Positions 5,664 to 8,190 of a stretch of 8,190 nt of DNA are shown piece after piece. The DNA comes from Bacillota bacterium (GTDB taxonomy: Bacteria > Bacillota > Clostridia > Christensenellales > Aristaeellaceae). The stretch spans positions 1 through 8,190 of the forward strand of contig JAEVZE010000481.1 in NCBI GenBank assembly GCA_023392395.1. The letters run 5' to 3'. Below the pieces are notes generated by a model, which saw only the letters and a list, made by a program, of their open reading frames with translations, had not been told where the DNA came from and ran no database searches. The position numbers and the translations under genes were made by a program. Position 1 is the stretch's first letter, and each line of letters begins with the position of its first letter.

Positions 5664-6581
5664 ATGCGCTGTAACTGTCCGTATGTCATCTGTCCCATTC
5701 ACGGAGAATGCGCCGCTTGCGTGGCGCACAGTCGAGACGGGGGTACACTGGCCCATTGTATGGAAGAAACTGCCCAGGCGCTGGGCGCGAAGCTCCCTGT
5801 GAAAATTCCCGATACCTGGCTGGAGCGCGATTTTGAGGCCATGAGCCTGAGAAGCACCCGGTTGGTAACCGAGGCCGTGCAGGCCCGGCCGGACGCGCTG
5901 ATTTCACTGCCCGCCGGCACCACCGCGACGCGTACATTCGAGCTGCTCAAGGAAATGGCGGACGCGGGCGAGGCGGACTTCTCGCAGGCGCGGTTTGTGG
6001 CGTTGGACGAGTGGCTGGACCTCTCGGACGAGCGAGAGAACTGCAACGCTTTTATGATGGAACACTTCTATGGCCCGCTCGGGATCGAAGCAGAGCGCAT
6101 CACACGCTTTGACGTGCACGCCTCCGACCTCCAGGCGGAGTGCCGGAGGGTGGATGGCGTGATCTTCGCCCACGGCGGCATCGATCTGATGCTTTTGGGC
6201 GCGGGGATGAACGGCCATCTGGGACTCAATGAGCCGGGCGGAGATTTTTCAGAGTATTCGAAGGTCGTTCAGCTCGACCCCGTGACCGCGCGGGTGGGGC
6301 AGAAGTACTTCTCCGGCGGCATGACGCTTACCCGCGGTATCACGCTGGGCGTGCGACACATGTTCGACGCCAAAAAAGTGGTGCTGCAGATCGGCGGGGA
6401 TCACAAGGCGGAGATTGTGGAGAAGGTCTACCGCAGCGCGCCCACCGAGAAGATCCCCGCGACGGTCCTGAAGCTGCTGCCGGGTGGCGTGGTCGTGCTG
6501 GACCAGGATGCCGCGTCGCGTATCCGCGATCTTCTGGGCGAGCCTGGAACCCACACGCCCTCTGGTGTGCGGCCGATGTAG
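5664..6581 (+). CDS. Glucosamine/galactosamine-6-phosphate deaminase-like enzyme with Cys-rich N-terminal extension
   Basis: This 305-residue protein is longer than the roughly 240-270 usual for NagB-type deaminases, which convert hexosamine-6-phosphate to ketohexose-6-phosphate and ammonia. The enzyme domain starts near residue 46. It shows LPAGTTATRTFELLKEM (phosphate loop), then VALDEW with D115 matching Asp72 of E. coli NagB. Next is MNGHLGLNEPG, in which H185 and E190 match His143 and Glu148. N183 stands where E. coli has Asp141; I believe Asn here is common in Gram-positive homologues. VGQKYF and TLTRGITLG follow, and parts recall AgaI-type galactosamine-6-phosphate enzymes, so the epimer is open. 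Residues 1-33 carry six Cys (3, 5, 10, 16, 19, 32) and His 13, 22 and 31, resembling a small metal-binding module. The start has AAAGGA (5654-5659) 4 nt upstream. A later ATG at 5760 would remove the Cys module but has no comparable ribosome site. Confidence 0.87.
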   Translation: MRCNCPYVICPIHGECAACVAHSRDGGTLAHCMEETAQALGAKLPVKIPDTWLERDFEAMSLRSTRLVTEAVQARPDALISLPAGTTATRTFELLKEMADAGEADFSQARFVALDEWLDLSDERENCNAFMMEHFYGPLGIEAERITRFDVHASDLQAECRRVDGVIFAHGGIDLMLLGAGMNGHLGLNEPGGDFSEYSKVVQLDPVTARVGQKYFSGGMTLTRGITLGVRHMFDAKKVVLQIGGDHKAEIVEKVYRSAPTEKIPATVLKLLPGGVVVLDQDAASRIRDLLGEPGTHTPSGVRPM

Positions 6582-6655
6582 ACAGATCTCCTTGACCTGA
6601 GTCGCGATGTGGATTTTGGGTTACAAAGGCGACGGAAATGTGTACTGATATAATG

Positions 6656-6680
6656 AAGCCACCGAGCAATCGGTGGCTTT
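6656..6680 (+). terminator. Probable terminator hairpin of the sugar operon
   Basis: AAGCCACCGA (6656-6665) and TCGGTGGCTT (6670-6679) form a perfect 10-bp stem closed by a GCAA tetraloop, which is a stable GNRA loop. It starts 75 bases after the deaminase stop codon, where the operon should end. The T-run is short (CTTTAG), so termination may be inefficient or assisted. Confidence 0.55.
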
Positions 6681-6683
6681 AGT

Positions 6684-6724
6684 GCGTCAAAAACCCTCAC
6701 GGTTTTTGACGCGAAAGGAAGAGG
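6684..6724 (+). repeat. Intergenic palindromic repeat, copy B
   Basis: GCGTCAAAAACC (6684-6695) pairs perfectly over 12 bp with GGTTTTTGACGC (6701-6712) around a CTCAC loop, and GGAAGAGG follows at 6717-6724. Arms, order and the trailing GGAAGAGG match the element at 3808-3849. Both copies lie just downstream of a coding or terminator end, as expected for a dispersed intergenic repeat of the REP or MITE-remnant kind. No transposase or clear flanking target duplication is visible. Confidence 0.65.
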
Positions 6725-7061
6725 CTTCGGAAACCTGAAATTCTCACAAATTTCCGTGGGGATCCCTGACTTAGGCAAAAGTTTCTTCCACCAGTATACG
6801 CTACTTACGGAAGAACCGTTTCCGGCATGCATGCCGCCGATTGTAATCTGACGGGGGACTTCAAGACGCTAAGGTGGGCTCGTAAAGGGCGGCACAGCGA
6901 TGTGAAAGCAAAAGGTTTTTGCAAATGACAAGTATAGAGTATTCCCAATGCACATACAATGAGGAATGTAGTATTGTGTTAAAATGGAAACTATCCTCTG
7001 GCAACTTCAGATTATCTTAAGAAGCTGGCCGGATCAGAACAGAGGGATTGGATTTAGTGCT

Positions 7062-8190
7062 ATGGAAGAGATATCGATCAAGGAATTGTTTGCGATCCTG
7101 AGACGCGGGCTTGCGTTGCTCGTTATCATTCCGTTGATTGTCACGTCTCTTGTGGGCATATACTACTTTTTTTATGCGGAGAATCAATATAAAGCTGAAG
7201 CGAAGCTCTATGTATTGATCGACTATGGCGATACAATGGGCAGTGCGCGCTATGACGTAACCACTAGCACGTCATTTGTTGTCGATTATCAGCAACTGAT
7301 TATGACACACGAAGTGATTGATGGGGCGACAAAAAGGCTGGGTGTTGAGAATCTGAATGGATATGACATTAAGATATCCTCTCAAGAAGACACGAGGGTA
7401 ATCAACTTATCTGTCACTGGAGCGGATCCATACTTTTGCATGAAAGCTGCCAACACGATCAGTGAAGTGTTTATCGAGTATTTAACTACCATCACTCAGA
7501 CGAAGAGCGTAAGCATCGCCTCCAGGGCGTTGATGCCAGTAGTTCCATCCGGGCCTAACCGCATACGCAGTACGGCTATGGCGCTCGCCGCTTCCATTCT
7601 ATTTGTTGCTGGAATGCTTATCGCGATCGCAATCCTGAATACAACGCTTCGCACGTCGGAAGAAATTGAGAATTCCCTTCATGTCCAGGTGCTGGCGCGG
7701 ATTGCGGGCTATAAAAGAGAGATGAAGAAATATATGGCCCAGAAGGGAAAACCCAACCCCTTATATTACTCGGTTTCGCGAGGTACGCGAGAGGGGATCA
7801 AGACGCTGGCCATGAATATTCAGTTCATCTCTGGAAACGATTCCGTTAAGACCCTGGCGATCACTTCTTCGACGCCAAATGAGGGGAAGAGCACGATCTC
7901 CATTATGTTGGCTACTTCACTGGCTGAAGAAGGAAAACGTGTACTCCTATGCGATATGGACTTCCTGAATCCGTCTTTGGGGAGATACTTAGGCGTTCGG
8001 AACAGACTGGATATCGTAGATGTGTTGAATGGCGTTGTAAAAGTTGACCAGATTATAACAGAAACAAGCGTGAAGAGGCTTTCTATGGTGGATAGTTATC
8101 ACAAGAATGTTCCTATAGCCAATGTTGTACAGTCACCTAAGTACCAGGATTTTATCAATGCTGTAAGGCAACACTTCGATTACGTTATCC
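7062..8190 (+). CDS. Fused Wzz-type chain-length determinant and BY-family tyrosine kinase, 3' end missing
   Basis: An open frame of 376 codons runs off the window. Such proteins control the length and export of capsular or exopolysaccharide and autophosphorylate on tyrosine. Residues 1-15 (MEEISIKELF onward) are the usual N-terminal amphipathic start. A membrane helix spans about 16-38, an external Wzz domain about 40-168, and the proline motif P159-x-x-P162-x-x-P165 precedes a second helix at about 171-193. The cytoplasmic kinase shows Walker A TPNEGKST (271-278, K276) and Walker A' VLLCDMDF (294-301, D298 and D300). A' usually continues with arginine (DxDxR), but here reads DMDFLNP. FDYVI at the end should lead into Walker B beyond the window; the tyrosine tail is unseen. 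ATG 7062 best fits the family, although AGAGGG is 15 nt upstream. In-frame ATG 6984 lacks any ribosome site. Codon use is more A+T-rich than in the sugar operon. Confidence 0.9.
   Translation, partial: MEEISIKELFAILRRGLALLVIIPLIVTSLVGIYYFFYAENQYKAEAKLYVLIDYGDTMGSARYDVTTSTSFVVDYQQLIMTHEVIDGATKRLGVENLNGYDIKISSQEDTRVINLSVTGADPYFCMKAANTISEVFIEYLTTITQTKSVSIASRALMPVVPSGPNRIRSTAMALAASILFVAGMLIAIAILNTTLRTSEEIENSLHVQVLARIAGYKREMKKYMAQKGKPNPLYYSVSRGTREGIKTLAMNIQFISGNDSVKTLAITSSTPNEGKSTISIMLATSLAEEGKRVLLCDMDFLNPSLGRYLGVRNRLDIVDVLNGVVKVDQIITETSVKRLSMVDSYHKNVPIANVVQSPKYQDFINAVRQHFDYVI

Larger units (their letters stand above)
6582..7061. other. 480-bp non-coding, hairpin-rich boundary region
   Basis: No credible protein gene is seen here. 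Besides the terminator-like hairpin and repeat copy B, which are listed separately, it holds a 7-bp stem TTCTTCC/GGAAGAA (6783-6789 with 6809-6815, 19-base loop). It also holds a perfect 14-bp palindrome CGGCATGCATGCCG (6823-6836) and a small hairpin GCAAAA-GGT-TTTTGC (6908-6922). TATAAT at 6649-6654, preceded by TG, and TACAAT at 6955-6960 resemble -10 boxes, but neither has a good -35 at normal spacing. From about 6920 the DNA becomes clearly richer in A+T and stays so in the next gene. The region may combine the end of the sugar operon with a long structured leader of a polysaccharide operon. I recognise no known riboswitch, tRNA or RfaH-type ops element in it. Confidence 0.6.

Noticed and set aside
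6210..6212. Loss of a catalytic residue in the deaminase (Asn where E. coli NagB has Asp141)
   Set aside because: To my knowledge Asn at this position is common in Gram-positive NagB-like enzymes, and the other catalytic residues D115, H185 and E190 are present, so this is not evidence of an inactive enzyme.
6649..6654. TATAAT with TG extension as a promoter
   Set aside because: No -35 at 16-18 bp. Transcription would begin inside the terminator-like stem at 6656-6679, so chance occurrence is more likely.
6428..6832. Minus-strand open frame of 134 codons crossing the end of the deaminase gene and the hairpin region
   Set aside because: It overlaps a well-supported gene, reads through both palindromic arms and the terminator stem, and has no recognisable domain.
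6925..7020. Short + strand frame of 31 codons (MTSIEYSQC onward) that could be a leader peptide, with AAAGG 9 nt upstream inside a small hairpin
   Set aside because: There is no regulatory run of codons, the ribosome site is weak, and nothing but position supports it. It overlaps the region before the kinase start by chance as easily as by design.
6582..7061. RfaH ops/JUMPStart element, riboswitch, tRNA or CRISPR in the long gap
   Set aside because: GGGCGGCACAGCG near 6887 only loosely resembles ops. No conserved riboswitch core, tRNA T-loop or regularly spaced repeats were found.

Overview
The window looks like a chromosomal stretch from a moderately G+C-rich member of the Bacillota, most likely a clostridial lineage. 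The grounds are strong purine-rich Shine-Dalgarno sites, a LacI regulator / glycoside hydrolase family 4 (GH4) / CUT1 ABC transporter gene set, and a cysteine-rich N-terminal module of a kind I associate from memory with clostridial proteins. No 16S rRNA or other strict taxonomic marker is present, so this placement is an inference.

Positions 1-6581 form one catabolic locus on the + strand. It opens with the last codons of a LacI-family repressor (1-107). A 139-bp control region follows, carrying two copies of a near-palindromic operator (125-140 and 214-229). Six tightly packed genes come next: a GH4 glycosidase (247-1506), a BadF/BadG-type sugar kinase (1513-2535), an extracellular sugar-binding protein (2532-3806), two CUT1-type permeases (3940-4818 and 4829-5662), and a glucosamine/galactosamine-6-phosphate deaminase-like enzyme with an extra Cys-rich N-terminus (5664-6581). 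Neighbouring genes overlap by 4 nt or lie 1-10 nt apart. The exception is the 133-nt gap after the binding protein, which holds two strong hairpins and so probably sets the binding-protein to permease ratio.

The simplest reading is an amino-sugar glycoside pathway. The ABC transporter imports the glycoside, the GH4 enzyme cleaves it with NAD+ and a divalent metal, the kinase makes the hexosamine-6-phosphate, and the deaminase yields a ketohexose phosphate plus ammonia. No transporter ATPase and no N-acetylhexosamine-6-phosphate deacetylase (NagA) are in the window. The GH4 metal-site motif (CSGG), the kinase loop (NCQGGS in place of GDEGSG) and the extended deaminase all depart from the textbook versions, so the true substrate may not be a standard one.

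Positions 6582-7061 are non-coding and rich in hairpins. They include a likely terminator and a second copy of a palindromic repeat that also lies after the binding-protein gene. Base composition then shifts visibly toward A+T. The window ends inside a fused Wzz-type chain-length / BY-kinase gene (7062-8190, 3' end missing), which probably opens a surface-polysaccharide locus unrelated to the sugar operon.
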